Positions 56,509 to 64,000 of a DNA stretch of 64,000 nucleotides are shown in pieces. The stretch covers positions 67,378 to 131,377 of the forward strand of contig NZ_JACXZT010000009.1 of the NCBI RefSeq assembly GCF_014779595.1, given 5' to 3'. This DNA comes from Halomonas sp. ML-15. Its GTDB lineage: Bacteria; Pseudomonadota; Gammaproteobacteria; Pseudomonadales; Halomonadaceae. Below the pieces are notes generated by a model. It saw only the letters and a program-made list of their open reading frames with translations, was not told the origin of the DNA and ran no database searches. Every line of letters starts with the position of its first letter. Position 1 is the first letter of the stretch. The position numbers and the translations under genes were made by a program.

Positions 56509-56822
56509 ACAGCGCACCCGCAGACGATGCCCACCCGCATGACGCGGTTCTTATTCTGTTCGTGACCGGCGAGGCGCCCCGGTCCCGCCGGGCCCACCAA
56601 AACCTGACGACCGCCCTGGCGGCTAGCGGAATCGGAGACGCCGCGCCCCGCGAGATCGATTTGCTGGGTGATCCGCAGGAGGCCATCAACTTCGGCATCT
56701 TCGCCACACCCGCCCTGATGCTCGTCGATGCGTCGGGAAGGCGCACAGTGCTCTACGGCGACCTCTCCGATGAGCACAGCCTGAAAACCTTTCTCTCGCC
56801 GCTCCGTGAGCCAAGGCGATGA
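56505..56822 (+). CDS. KaiB-like thioredoxin-fold protein
   Basis: This 105-residue single-domain protein has the KaiB pattern LILFVTGEAPRSRRAHQNL, then EIDLLGDPQEAINFGIFATPALM, with the conserved ATPAL cis-proline region. KaiB binds KaiC as a fold-switching regulator. The GTG start overlaps the KaiC stop (GTGA), so the pair is made together. No KaiA-like gene is seen nearby. Confidence 0.9.
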   Translation: MNSAPADDAHPHDAVLILFVTGEAPRSRRAHQNLTTALAASGIGDAAPREIDLLGDPQEAINFGIFATPALMLVDASGRRTVLYGDLSDEHSLKTFLSPLREPRR

Positions 56823-56865
56823 CAGCAACACGTCTAGGCAACAGACATTGTCCCAAGAAACGAAA

Positions 56866-56883
56866 AAGCACCCGTAGGTGCTT
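56866..56883. terminator. Hairpin after the kaiB-like gene
   Basis: AAGCACC (56866-56872) pairs with GGTGCTT (56877-56883) around CGTA, 43 bp after the kaiB-like stop. The A-run to the left makes it look like a minus-strand terminator (TTTTTCG follows there); on the plus strand it is followed only by GATTAG. It may close the Kai operon. Confidence 0.5.
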
Positions 56884-56976
56884 GATTAGATAATTCGTTT
56901 CACATTGCATCAGCGCGCTCCTACTGCTTAAGGTTACAGAGTGAAACAGCTCATTCTGTAGACTTAAGGAAGTTCC

Positions 56977-57210
56977 ATGCCCCCATCATTACTGCGTTCA
57001 ATCCTGTTGGTTGCTGTTGCCTTGCTCGTTTCGGCCTGCGCCACACCCAAGCCGCCCACTTGGCAAAAGGAAGGGGTCAGTGCCGAAGAGACGCGTACGG
57101 CCTACGCTGAGTGCCGCTATGAAATTGGCATGTCGGACAAGACTCAAGCAGAAGGACAGCAACTGCTGAATTACTGCATGGAGCGTCATGGCTTCAGGCT
57201 CCGCCCCTAG
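56977..57210 (+). CDS. Small lipoprotein of unknown function
   Basis: The 77 residues comprise a signal sequence ending in a lipobox (LLVSAC, Cys21) and a short soluble part with two further Cys (ECRYEIG and NYCMERHGFRL). The pattern Tyr-xx-Cys ... Cys-Met-xx-His-Gly is seen in small uncharacterised lipoproteins. A start at 56977 is consistent with AAGGAAG upstream. No partner is evident. Confidence 0.75.
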   Translation: MPPSLLRSILLVAVALLVSACATPKPPTWQKEGVSAEETRTAYAECRYEIGMSDKTQAEGQQLLNYCMERHGFRLRP

Positions 57211-57271
57211 GCGCCATCAATCGGTCGTAGCCTTCTGCACCCAAGTTTGATGAGATAGACGCCAGTCACCA

Positions 57272-57290
57272 CGGCCGCTCTAAGCGGCCG
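57272..57290. promoter_or_regulatory. 8-bp hairpin upstream of hsdM
   Basis: CGGCCGCT (57272-57279) pairs with AGCGGCCG (57283-57290) around CTA, 62 bp after the lipoprotein stop and 26 bp before the hsdM ATG. It could end the lipoprotein transcript or sit in the hsd leader. Confidence 0.4.
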
Positions 57291-57316
57291 GCTCATCGCA
57301 AAGGGAACCGCTGTAC

Positions 57317-59731
57317 ATGATCCTCACCCTCAACCAGCTGGAACGGCACCTGTTCAAGGCGGCCGATATTCTGCGTGGCCGCATGGATGCCTCGGAGTTC
57401 AAGGAGTACATCTTTGGCATGCTGTTTCTTAAGCGCTGCTCGGATGTCTTCGAACAGCGTCAGGAGGAGGTCCGCGGCCAGCTCAGGCAGGCCGGCAAGG
57501 GCGAGGTGGAGATCGCCAACGTCATCGAGATGCCAAGCTGGTACAAGGCCACCTTCTACGTACCCCACCAGGCCCGCTGGTCGTATCTGCTCAAGGAAGC
57601 CCACCAGGGCGTGGGCAATGCGCTCAACAAGGCGCTGGCCGGACTCGAAGAGCATAACCCCAGCCTCGCCGGGGTGCTCGAGCATATCGATTTCACCCGC
57701 AAGGTGGGTTCCACCACGCTGCCGGATAAGAAGCTCCGCGAGTTGATCGTCCACTTCAGCGAGTACCGCCTGCGCAACGAGGACTTCGAGTTCCCCGACC
57801 TGCTCGGCGCCGCCTACGAGTACCTGATCCGCGACTTCGCCGACTCCGCCGGCAAGAAGGGCGGCGAGTTCTACACGCCGCGTCCGGTGGTCCGCATGAT
57901 GGTGCGGCTGATGAACCCCCAGGAGGGCCACAGCGTCTACGACCCCTGCATGGGCTCAGGCGGTATGCTGATCCACGCCAAGGAGTACCTGGAGGAGCAG
58001 GGCGGCGATCCGCGCCGGCTCAACCTCTTCGGCCAGGAGGCCTCCGGCTCGGTGTGGGCCATCGCCAAGATGAACATGCTGCTGCACGGCATCGGCTCAG
58101 CCAACCTGCAAAACGACGATACCCTCACCGACCCGCAGCACGTCGAGGGGGGCGAGCTTACGCGCTTCGACCGCATCCTGACCAATCCGCCCTTCTCCAT
58201 CGGCTACACACCGAGCCAGCACTTCCCTGAGCGGTTCCACTACGGCAGCGTGCCTGAGGGCGCCAAGAAGGCCGACCTGATGTTCCTGCAGCACATGGTC
58301 GCCTGCCTCAAGTCCGACGGCCGCCTGGCCACCGTCATGCCCCACGGCGTGCTGTTCCGCGGCGGCGATGAGAAGCGCATCCGCGCCGGCCTGCTCGAGG
58401 ATGACCTGGTCGAGGCGGTAATCGGCCTGGCCCCCAACCTCTTCTACGGCACCGGCATCCCGGCCAGTGTCCTGGTACTGCGTGCCAAGGGCGCCAAGCC
58501 CGATGAGCGCAAGGGCCGGGTGCTGTTCATCAACGCCGACCGCGAATACTACGAGGGCCGCGCCCAGAACCACCTGCTGGCCGAGCATATCGAGAAGATC
58601 GCCAGTACCTACGAGACCTTCGAGGAGGTGCCCGGCTTCGCCCGGGTGGTGTCCCTCGAGGCGCTGCGCGACAACGACTACAACCTCAACATCCGCCGCT
58701 ACGCCGACAACACTCCGTCGCCGGAGCCCCAGGACGTACGCGGCCACCTCAAGGGCGGCGTGCCGGTGGCGGAGATCGACGCCAGGCGCCCGCTGTTCGA
58801 CGCCCAGGGCCTCGACCCCATGACGCTCTTCACGTCCCGAGCGAACGACCCCGACTACGTGGACTTCGCCGAGCACCTGGCCGAGAAGCGTGACCTCAAG
58901 CCCGCCATCGAGTCGGACGCCGGCCTTAACACCAAGGAAGCCAGCGTGATGGCCGCCTTCGAGACGTGGTGGGCCGAGCACGGCGCCAGCATCACCGGCC
59001 TCTCCGGCAACGGCGGCCGGCTTACACAGCTGCGCGACGAGCTGCTGGGCAGCTTCACCGCGGCCCTGGAACCCACCGCCATGCTCGACCGCTTCGCGGT
59101 GCGCGGCATCATCGCGGGCTTCTGGTTCGACAACAAGAACGAGTTTCGCACCCTGCAGACCAGGGGCTGCCTGGGCGTAGTGGACGCCTGGCGCACGACG
59201 ATCAACAGCCTGCTGGAGGACGAGCAGAGCAAGGCCAACCCCCTCGACCATCGCCTGGTCCATTTCCTGCTGGAAGAGTACGTCGCCGAGCTCGAGGCGC
59301 TCGCCGCCAGCAAGGCCGAGCTCGACGCCCGGATCAAGGCCGCCGAGGCCAAGCCCGAGGGTGATGAGGACGGCGCCGATGTCAGCGAGGACGACGACGC
59401 TCCTACTATGGCCGAGATCAAGGCCTGGAAGAGCGAGCGCAACCAGGTGAAGAAGCAACATAAGGCCAAGGTCGCCAGCTTCGAGCAGCACCTCAACGCC
59501 GCGGTGGACGCTCTCGACGAGCCCGCCGCCGCCGAGCTCGTCGGCACCATCCTGCACAACGGCCTCAAGGGCATTCTCGAGCGCTATATCCGCCAGCAGC
59601 GCCAGCAGGTGATCGCCGCCTTCGAGACCTGGTGGGACAAGTACCGGGTGACGCTGGCCGATATCGAGGTCGAGCGGGACGCTGCTGCCAAGGAGCTGCA
59701 GCAGTATCTGGAGGGGCTGGGGTATGTTTGA
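57317..59731 (+). CDS. hsdM: Type I restriction-modification methyltransferase subunit HsdM
   Basis: This 804-residue N6-adenine methyltransferase has an N-terminal HsdM domain ([24 protein letters not shown]), SAM motif [12 protein letters not shown] and catalytic NPPF (about 296-299). A long C-terminal extension (about 560-804) is rich in charged helices. This is much longer than E. coli HsdM (about 530) and matches the long family. It overlaps hsdS by 8 bp. No hsdR lies in the window. Confidence 0.94.
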   Translation: MILTLNQLERHLFKAADILRGRMDASEFKEYIFGMLFLKRCSDVFEQRQEEVRGQLRQAGKGEVEIANVIEMPSWYKATFYVPHQARWSYLLKEAHQGVGNALNKALAGLEEHNPSLAGVLEHIDFTRKVGSTTLPDKKLRELIVHFSEYRLRNEDFEFPDLLGAAYEYLIRDFADSAGKKGGEFYTPRPVVRMMVRLMNPQEGHSVYDPCMGSGGMLIHAKEYLEEQGGDPRRLNLFGQEASGSVWAIAKMNMLLHGIGSANLQNDDTLTDPQHVEGGELTRFDRILTNPPFSIGYTPSQHFPERFHYGSVPEGAKKADLMFLQHMVACLKSDGRLATVMPHGVLFRGGDEKRIRAGLLEDDLVEAVIGLAPNLFYGTGIPASVLVLRAKGAKPDERKGRVLFINADREYYEGRAQNHLLAEHIEKIASTYETFEEVPGFARVVSLEALRDNDYNLNIRRYADNTPSPEPQDVRGHLKGGVPVAEIDARRPLFDAQGLDPMTLFTSRANDPDYVDFAEHLAEKRDLKPAIESDAGLNTKEASVMAAFETWWAEHGASITGLSGNGGRLTQLRDELLGSFTAALEPTAMLDRFAVRGIIAGFWFDNKNEFRTLQTRGCLGVVDAWRTTINSLLEDEQSKANPLDHRLVHFLLEEYVAELEALAASKAELDARIKAAEAKPEGDEDGADVSEDDDAPTMAEIKAWKSERNQVKKQHKAKVASFEQHLNAAVDALDEPAAAELVGTILHNGLKGILERYIRQQRQQVIAAFETWWDKYRVTLADIEVERDAAAKELQQYLEGLGYV

Positions 59732-61037
59732 GCCTATCTCCGAGCTCGCTGAAATCAATCCGCCCCTCAGAGCCCCAGTTCTAGATCGTTCTGACGACCT
59801 GGTTTCTTTCATCCCGATGGGTGACGTGAGCGAAAGCGGTCAGTGGTTGACTCACAAGACGAGGCCGTTACGAGAGGTGAAGTCTGGCTTCACTCCGTTT
59901 CAGGAAGGTGATGTTCTTATCGCAAAGATCACCCCCTGCATGGAGAATGGCAAAGGCGCCCATGCCGTTGGCCTGGAGAACGGAGTCGGCTATGGCAGTA
60001 CAGAGTTCCATGTTCTGCGGGCCAAAGCCGAAAACTCGCCCCGCTATATCTTTCACATCTCCCAAAGCTCGAGCCTCAGGCTGAAAGCGGAAGCCTCTAT
60101 GATCGGATCAGCCGGTCAGAAGCGGGTGCCCTCGGAGTTCTTTCGAAAGCACCGAGTCTTTGCCCCCGTCCTGACTGAACAGCGCCAGATCGCCCAAATA
60201 CTCGACACCCTCGACACCCAGATCCACAAGACCGAGGCGCTGATCGCCAAGCTGGAGAAGGTCAAGGAGGGCCTGCTTCACGACCTGCTGACACGCGGCA
60301 TCGATGAAAATGGCCGGCTACGACCCAGCCCCGATCAGGCGCCGGAGCTCTACAAGGAGTCGCCGCTGGGGTTGATTCCTAGGGAGTGGAGTATTGCCTA
60401 CCTGAGTGATTTACTGGCTTCTGTCAGTCCTGCAATGCGTTCAGGCCCCTTCGGAAGTGCATTGCTGAAAGATGAACTGGTGGAGAGCGGCGCGCCCCTG
60501 CTCGGGATTGACAATGTCAAAGTAGAGGAATTTTCAGCCAATTTCTCTCGATTCATCACACCCGAAAAATTCGCCGAGCTATCAAGGTATGCGGTCCGCC
60601 CCAACGACATTATGATTACAATCATGGGTACAGTCGGCCGGTGCTGCATAGTTCCCGAAGGCATTGGGGATGCGCTTTCCTCCAAGCACACATGGACTCT
60701 GACTCTCGACCAAGAAAAGTATTCGCCTTTTCTGGCCATGCTGCAGATTAATTATATGTCTTGGGTGCTCAATCATTTCAGTCGTGATCAGCAAGGTGGA
60801 ACTATGTCCGCCATACGGTCTGAGACACTAGCGTCGCTTTGCCTTCCTGTTCCGCCCCGGCATGAGCAGTCTGAAATAGAGTTCCGTCTTCTTGAAATAA
60901 ACAAACGTCTTGCATCGGAGATTACTGCGCTTAGCAAGATGCGACTTGAGAAATCAGGCCTTATGGACGACCTCCTTACCGGCCGTGTCCGCGTCACACC
61001 GCTGCTCGACCAAGCCCGGGCCACCACCCCGGCATAG
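59724..61037 (+). CDS. hsdS: Type I restriction-modification specificity subunit HsdS
   Basis: The 437 residues comprise two target-recognition domains (about 1-150 and 215-385), each followed by a conserved helical spacer. The first spacer contains [31 protein letters not shown]-like sequence; the second is [20 protein letters not shown]. It sets the bipartite DNA target. The second domain is visibly less GC-rich than hsdM, typical of exchanged recognition domains. ATG 59724 lies inside the end of hsdM. Confidence 0.93.
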   Translation: MFEPISELAEINPPLRAPVLDRSDDLVSFIPMGDVSESGQWLTHKTRPLREVKSGFTPFQEGDVLIAKITPCMENGKGAHAVGLENGVGYGSTEFHVLRAKAENSPRYIFHISQSSSLRLKAEASMIGSAGQKRVPSEFFRKHRVFAPVLTEQRQIAQILDTLDTQIHKTEALIAKLEKVKEGLLHDLLTRGIDENGRLRPSPDQAPELYKESPLGLIPREWSIAYLSDLLASVSPAMRSGPFGSALLKDELVESGAPLLGIDNVKVEEFSANFSRFITPEKFAELSRYAVRPNDIMITIMGTVGRCCIVPEGIGDALSSKHTWTLTLDQEKYSPFLAMLQINYMSWVLNHFSRDQQGGTMSAIRSETLASLCLPVPPRHEQSEIEFRLLEINKRLASEITALSKMRLEKSGLMDDLLTGRVRVTPLLDQARATTPA

Positions 61038-61094
61038 AGCGGGGCTCTTACAACACCATCACAACACCAGGACCAAGTCGCACAGGGAACTGCC

Positions 61095-61220
61095 ATGACC
61101 ACCTTCGACAGCGCTCTTTCAATGTTCTGGCGCTCGCTGCCGCTCTTTCCGAAGTTCAGGCTCAAGGACATCATCACCGGCAAGATCCAGCTCCCCGATT
61201 TCCAGCGCGGCTGGGTCTCG
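61095..61220 (+). pseudogene. Truncated DUF262 (GmrSD-type) gene, N-terminal fragment
   Basis: The first 42 codons match the start of DUF262 proteins (FRLKDIITGKIQLPDFQRGWV, the region before the ParB-like nuclease motif). After that the frame runs into unrelated sequence and ends at 61301. Full-length relatives have several hundred residues. The stop at 61299-61301 overlaps the start of the next gene, so the fragment may now only act as a leader for it. Confidence 0.7.
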
Positions 61221-61297
61221 GGTGGCGCATGGCGGGCTGTCGGTCGGACAACTAAGATAAGAGCGAGACGTCCAATAAGTGAACGCAGGGAAGCCCC

Positions 61298-61888
61298 ATG
61301 ATCAACGTGCCGATTCCTGACTGGACCGCAGAAGGCGTGCTGCCGCCGGTGGATGCGAACAGCCCGACATCGCCGGCCCGCTCCCCTTACGAGGTGTCAC
61401 TGGTCGATCTCGTCCAGCGCTTCGGCACTTCACAGGAGCGCATCAGGATACTCGATGGTTTTCTGCGCTACCGCCAGGGGCTTCACGATGCCGGGCTGAC
61501 CCAAGGGTTCCAGTGGCTGGATGGAAGCTATATGGAACACGTTGAGTCACTTGAGAAACGGCCCCCGAATGATATTGACTTGGTTAGCTTTATCGAGTTT
61601 CCCGAAGGAATGGATGAGCGAACAATTCGAGATCACTTTTCTGATGCGATTGGTTTATCAAGAAGCAGCCGAATTCTCGTCAAAAGGTCATTCATGGTGG
61701 ATGCCTTCCTGGTGCCTCTCAGTTCTATATCTGCGGTCGAGCTTGTACAGATTAGCACCTACTGGTATAGCGTCTGGTCTCACCGAAGAGATAGAGCATG
61801 GAAGGGATTTCTTCAGGTTTCTCTTTCGCCAGCTCACGAAGCGAGGCAGTGTCTTGACGCCCTCGCTGCTCAGGAGGATGGCTCATGA
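61298..61888 (+). CDS. Nucleotidyltransferase-like protein (DUF6932 type)
   Basis: This 196-residue protein carries a nucleotidyltransferase-like signature: WLDGSYMEHVE followed by PNDIDLVSF (Gly-Ser then Asp-x-Asp), and a third acidic position in MVDAFLVPL. This pattern fits DUF6932-type or MNT-like NTases, often found in toxin-antitoxin or defence pairs. ATG 61298 has AGGGA upstream. It overlaps the next gene by four bases (ATGA), so the two form a coupled pair. The sequence is less GC-rich than its neighbours. Confidence 0.7.
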   Translation: MINVPIPDWTAEGVLPPVDANSPTSPARSPYEVSLVDLVQRFGTSQERIRILDGFLRYRQGLHDAGLTQGFQWLDGSYMEHVESLEKRPPNDIDLVSFIEFPEGMDERTIRDHFSDAIGLSRSSRILVKRSFMVDAFLVPLSSISAVELVQISTYWYSVWSHRRDRAWKGFLQVSLSPAHEARQCLDALAAQEDGS

Positions 61889-62811
61889 ACCGTCAGGAAT
61901 ATATTGACCTTCAAGCCGAATGCAACACGCTTAGGGGGATGCTGGCAAAGATACCTGGAGATCGTGTGCTCTCCAGGGCCAGCCTGGAAATTCGGCTTGA
62001 AGAACTCGAAGAAAAATTGGCAGATACCTCTGTCCTGGAGTGCGAGCCTGCCAAGGCAGTACTGACGTTCAACGGCCGTCCTGTCAAAGGGTCAGAGGGA
62101 ATTCTGGCTGCTTTCGCTTCCAAGGCGCTCTCTTCGTTTTCGGAGGCAATTACCGCCGTGGGCGCCTCGCTTCATGCCACGCTGGCAGCCACGGGTCCGG
62201 TGCCTAATCGCGACCAGTATCAGATGATGATCACCGGTACCGCTCGCGGCTCATTTGGCTTTCAGCTTCAGGACGCTACAGCACAGCTAGAATTTGCTGA
62301 GGATAGCACCGTCGCCAAGGCTCTGGAGGCAACGCGCTCCTTACTTGACGGAAGTATCGGAGTCGATGACGATCAACTGGCAGAAGCCGCTGCTGATATG
62401 GATCAGCGTGCGCTGGACAAGATTCGCAGCTTTGTAAGCGTACTGAATGACAACGAAGCCGTTTGCACGCTCATGCATGGTGACAAATCATTTCACTTCA
62501 AGGATTCAACTCAGGTCAAACGCAGCCTCGAACGGTTGAGCACGGAGTATCTATCCGAGAGCGAACGGATGCTCTCGGTAGTATTTGGCGGCGCCCTTCC
62601 ACACAGGGGAAGCTGTGAATTCCAGATTGAAGAAAGCAAGGAGTGGTTGACAGCCAAGATAGGGCCAGGCGTCGAATCCCCCGACTCCATCAATGATCAT
62701 CGTGGGGAAATGGTCGCGGCTAAGATGCTGGTGACCCAAGCCGGGCATGGCAGGCCACGCTACAAATTGCTGGAGCTGCCTGCATGGCCAACACGTCAGT
62801 CGTCGGAGTGA
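61885..62811 (+). CDS. Unknown partner of the NTase-like gene
   Basis: The 308 residues have no recognised domain. The N-terminus is coiled-coil-like (YIDLQAECNTLRGMLAK, LEIRLEELEEKLAD), followed by a central mixed region (NRDQYQMMITGTARGSFGFQL) and a helical part. No membrane segment or signal peptide is seen. Its start overlaps the NTase-like stop, implying fixed stoichiometry. It could be a toxin, antitoxin or effector of a two-gene defence module; nothing in the sequence settles which. Confidence 0.65.
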   Translation: MNRQEYIDLQAECNTLRGMLAKIPGDRVLSRASLEIRLEELEEKLADTSVLECEPAKAVLTFNGRPVKGSEGILAAFASKALSSFSEAITAVGASLHATLAATGPVPNRDQYQMMITGTARGSFGFQLQDATAQLEFAEDSTVAKALEATRSLLDGSIGVDDDQLAEAAADMDQRALDKIRSFVSVLNDNEAVCTLMHGDKSFHFKDSTQVKRSLERLSTEYLSESERMLSVVFGGALPHRGSCEFQIEESKEWLTAKIGPGVESPDSINDHRGEMVAAKMLVTQAGHGRPRYKLLELPAWPTRQSSE

Positions 62812-62815
62812 GCGC

Positions 62816-63190
62816 GTGAGCGAGCGCTCGACTATGGCGACTCTGCCGCACGCCATGCTGGGGGAGTTGATCCGCCGCTACTGAGTGCTGGGTATCGAGT
62901 GCTCTATGCTTGAGGTGCATCACCTCGCCTGGCTGCTGGTACGGCAATGCCAGCGTCATGGGCTGCGTGATCCCCTTGGGGCCGCCTTCCAGGCTCACCG
63001 CTACGGGCCTTATGCCGATGACTCATTGAAAGTGACCTTGGCCGGAACGGTTGGTGATCTACTCGGCTGCGAAGGCGACATTAACACCTCGGATGTCGCC
63101 ATTGTATGGTTTGACGAGAGCCAACACGCTGAAATGGAAGCGAGGCTGGCAATGGCCGATACCGAGCCCTATCGAGCGCCATTCAATACC
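62816..63190 (+). pseudogene. Decayed C-terminal fragment of a darG-like antitoxin gene
   Basis: Read from GTG 62816 through a TGA at 62882-62884, the frame gives LGELIRRY-stop-VLGIECSMLEVHHLAWLL and then AHRYGPYADD. This resembles the C-terminal domain of DarG (LLEVQKLAYFL ... HYGPYA), where the stop replaces a Trp-like codon. The macrodomain half and the DarT toxin are absent, and the end runs into the convergent ATPase gene. Both ends are missing, so it is a relic. Confidence 0.65.
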
Positions 63191-64000
63191 CCATACTTAG
63201 ATCCTGCGCCTGGTCCACCAGGGCCTGCAGCGCGGCTTCGCTGGAGATGGCCTTTCCCGGCTCCTCCCCCCACAGCATGCCGACAGGCACGGCGTAGCAG
63301 CCCGGCACTTGCAGCTTGAGGCAGTGGCGACCGGTGTAGATCAGCATGCCACCGCGGAACCCTCTGCCGGCCTGGTCGGCGAGCCGGGCCAGGCCGGCGG
63401 CGTCCTTGGCCTGGACACTGGCGGCACGCTTGACCTTCACTCCCCAAAGCTCCTGACCGCGCTCGATGACGAGATCGACCTCGACCTGGTCCTTGTCTCG
63501 GTAGTGGGAAAATCGTAGCTCAGGGTCTACCCAGGAGGCCTGAGCCATCAGCTGTTCGACCACATGGCTCTCCATCAGGGCACCGAAGCGTTCTGCCTTG
63601 GTTAGCCACTGGTCAGGTCCCAAGCGTCCCAGAGCCGCGGCAAGCCCGGTATCCATTAGATGCAGCTTGGGGCTCTTGATCAGCCGCTTGGCCTGATTAC
63701 GGTGCCAGGCGGGGAGCTGCTGAACCAGAAAGAGGCGCTCCAGGATACCGAGGTACTTGACGACGGTTGCACGCTCCATTCCCTGTTCCTTGCTCAGCGT
63801 GCTGACGTTGAGCAGGCTGGCAGTGCGGTAGGCCAACAACTCGATCAGGCGCAGCATCCCGTCTTCGTCCTGAATGGCCGCGATATCTCGCACGTCGCGC
63901 TGCACAATGGCGTTGAGGTACTGGCGATACCACTGACGTGCCCGGTGGGGCCGCCGGCGGTTGGGTTCGGGATAGCCACCTTGGCAGAGCACCTCTGCCG
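63183..64000 (-). CDS. AAA-type ATPase with DUF4143 domain, N-terminus beyond window
   Basis: About 272 residues of the C-terminal part are visible. They include the end of the AAA region (YPEPNRRRPHRARQWYRQYLNAIVQRDVRDIA), a winged-helix-like segment (LLNVSTLSKEQGMERATVVKYLGILERLFLV) and a DUF4143 nuclease-like part (HYRDKDQVEVDLVIERG). The Walker A and B part lies past position 64000. This family is frequent in islands and of uncertain function. Its 3' end overlaps the darG relic. Confidence 0.88.
   Translation of the reverse strand, partial: AEVLCQGGYPEPNRRRPHRARQWYRQYLNAIVQRDVRDIAAIQDEDGMLRLIELLAYRTASLLNVSTLSKEQGMERATVVKYLGILERLFLVQQLPAWHRNQAKRLIKSPKLHLMDTGLAAALGRLGPDQWLTKAERFGALMESHVVEQLMAQASWVDPELRFSHYRDKDQVEVDLVIERGQELWGVKVKRAASVQAKDAAGLARLADQAGRGFRGGMLIYTGRHCLKLQVPGCYAVPVGMLWGEEPGKAISSEAALQALVDQAQDLSMGY

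Overview
The window reads as chromosome of a GC-rich halophilic gammaproteobacterium, most likely Halomonas or a close relative. The strongest taxonomic clue is a complete teaABCD-type locus (ectoine TRAP transporter plus its universal-stress regulator), whose binding protein closely resembles my recollection of Halomonas elongata TeaA. Other support is the gammaproteobacterial order argH / lptM-lysA-dapF-DUF484-xerC-yigB and hemCDXY. The assignment rests on recognition, not on a search.

Layout. 1-8.7 kb: AEC transporter, FixH-like/SCO pair, secreted PHB-depolymerase-like hydrolase, FkpA-like foldase, teaABCD and a TIGR02444 gene. 8.7-19.6 kb: ABC-F ATPase, dtd, chalcone-isomerase-like protein, tandem USP, thiD, YqaA-like protein, a TRAP permease pair without a binding protein, EEP-family protein, DsbA, cytochrome c4, engB. 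19.6-30.4 kb: yigB, xerC, DUF484, dapF, lysA, lptM and argH on the minus strand, diverging from hemC-hemD-hemX-hemY, which ends in a textbook terminator.

30.5-38.8 kb: purine permease, an araC-lysE insert flanked by imperfect copies of a hairpin plus the 3' end of the neighbouring mscS-type gene, a small zinc-ribbon protein, a paired Fluc (crcB) operon, a retropepsin-like protease and a TauE/SafE exporter. 38.8-42.5 kb: a carboxyspermidine/carboxynorspermidine operon with its own aspartate kinase. 42.9-44.8 kb: an OmpA-family protein with about fifteen tandem 14-residue Glu/Ala repeats. 44.9-52 kb: a carboxylate utilisation island (2-hydroxyacid dehydrogenase, two RraA-family lyase-like proteins, tripartite tricarboxylate transporter, GntR regulator, TauE-like exporter).

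52-56.8 kb: an operon joining a membrane PAS-GGDEF-EAL protein (degenerate GGDEF, intact EAL) to KaiC-like and KaiB-like proteins without KaiA, a plausible c-di-GMP/Kai signalling unit. 57.3-64 kb: a defence island with type I hsdM-hsdS (no hsdR in view), a truncated DUF262 gene, a coupled nucleotidyltransferase-like gene plus unknown partner, a decayed darG-like fragment, and a DUF4143 ATPase cut by the window end. The most interesting parts are the Kai/EAL operon and the two-gene NTase/partner module.
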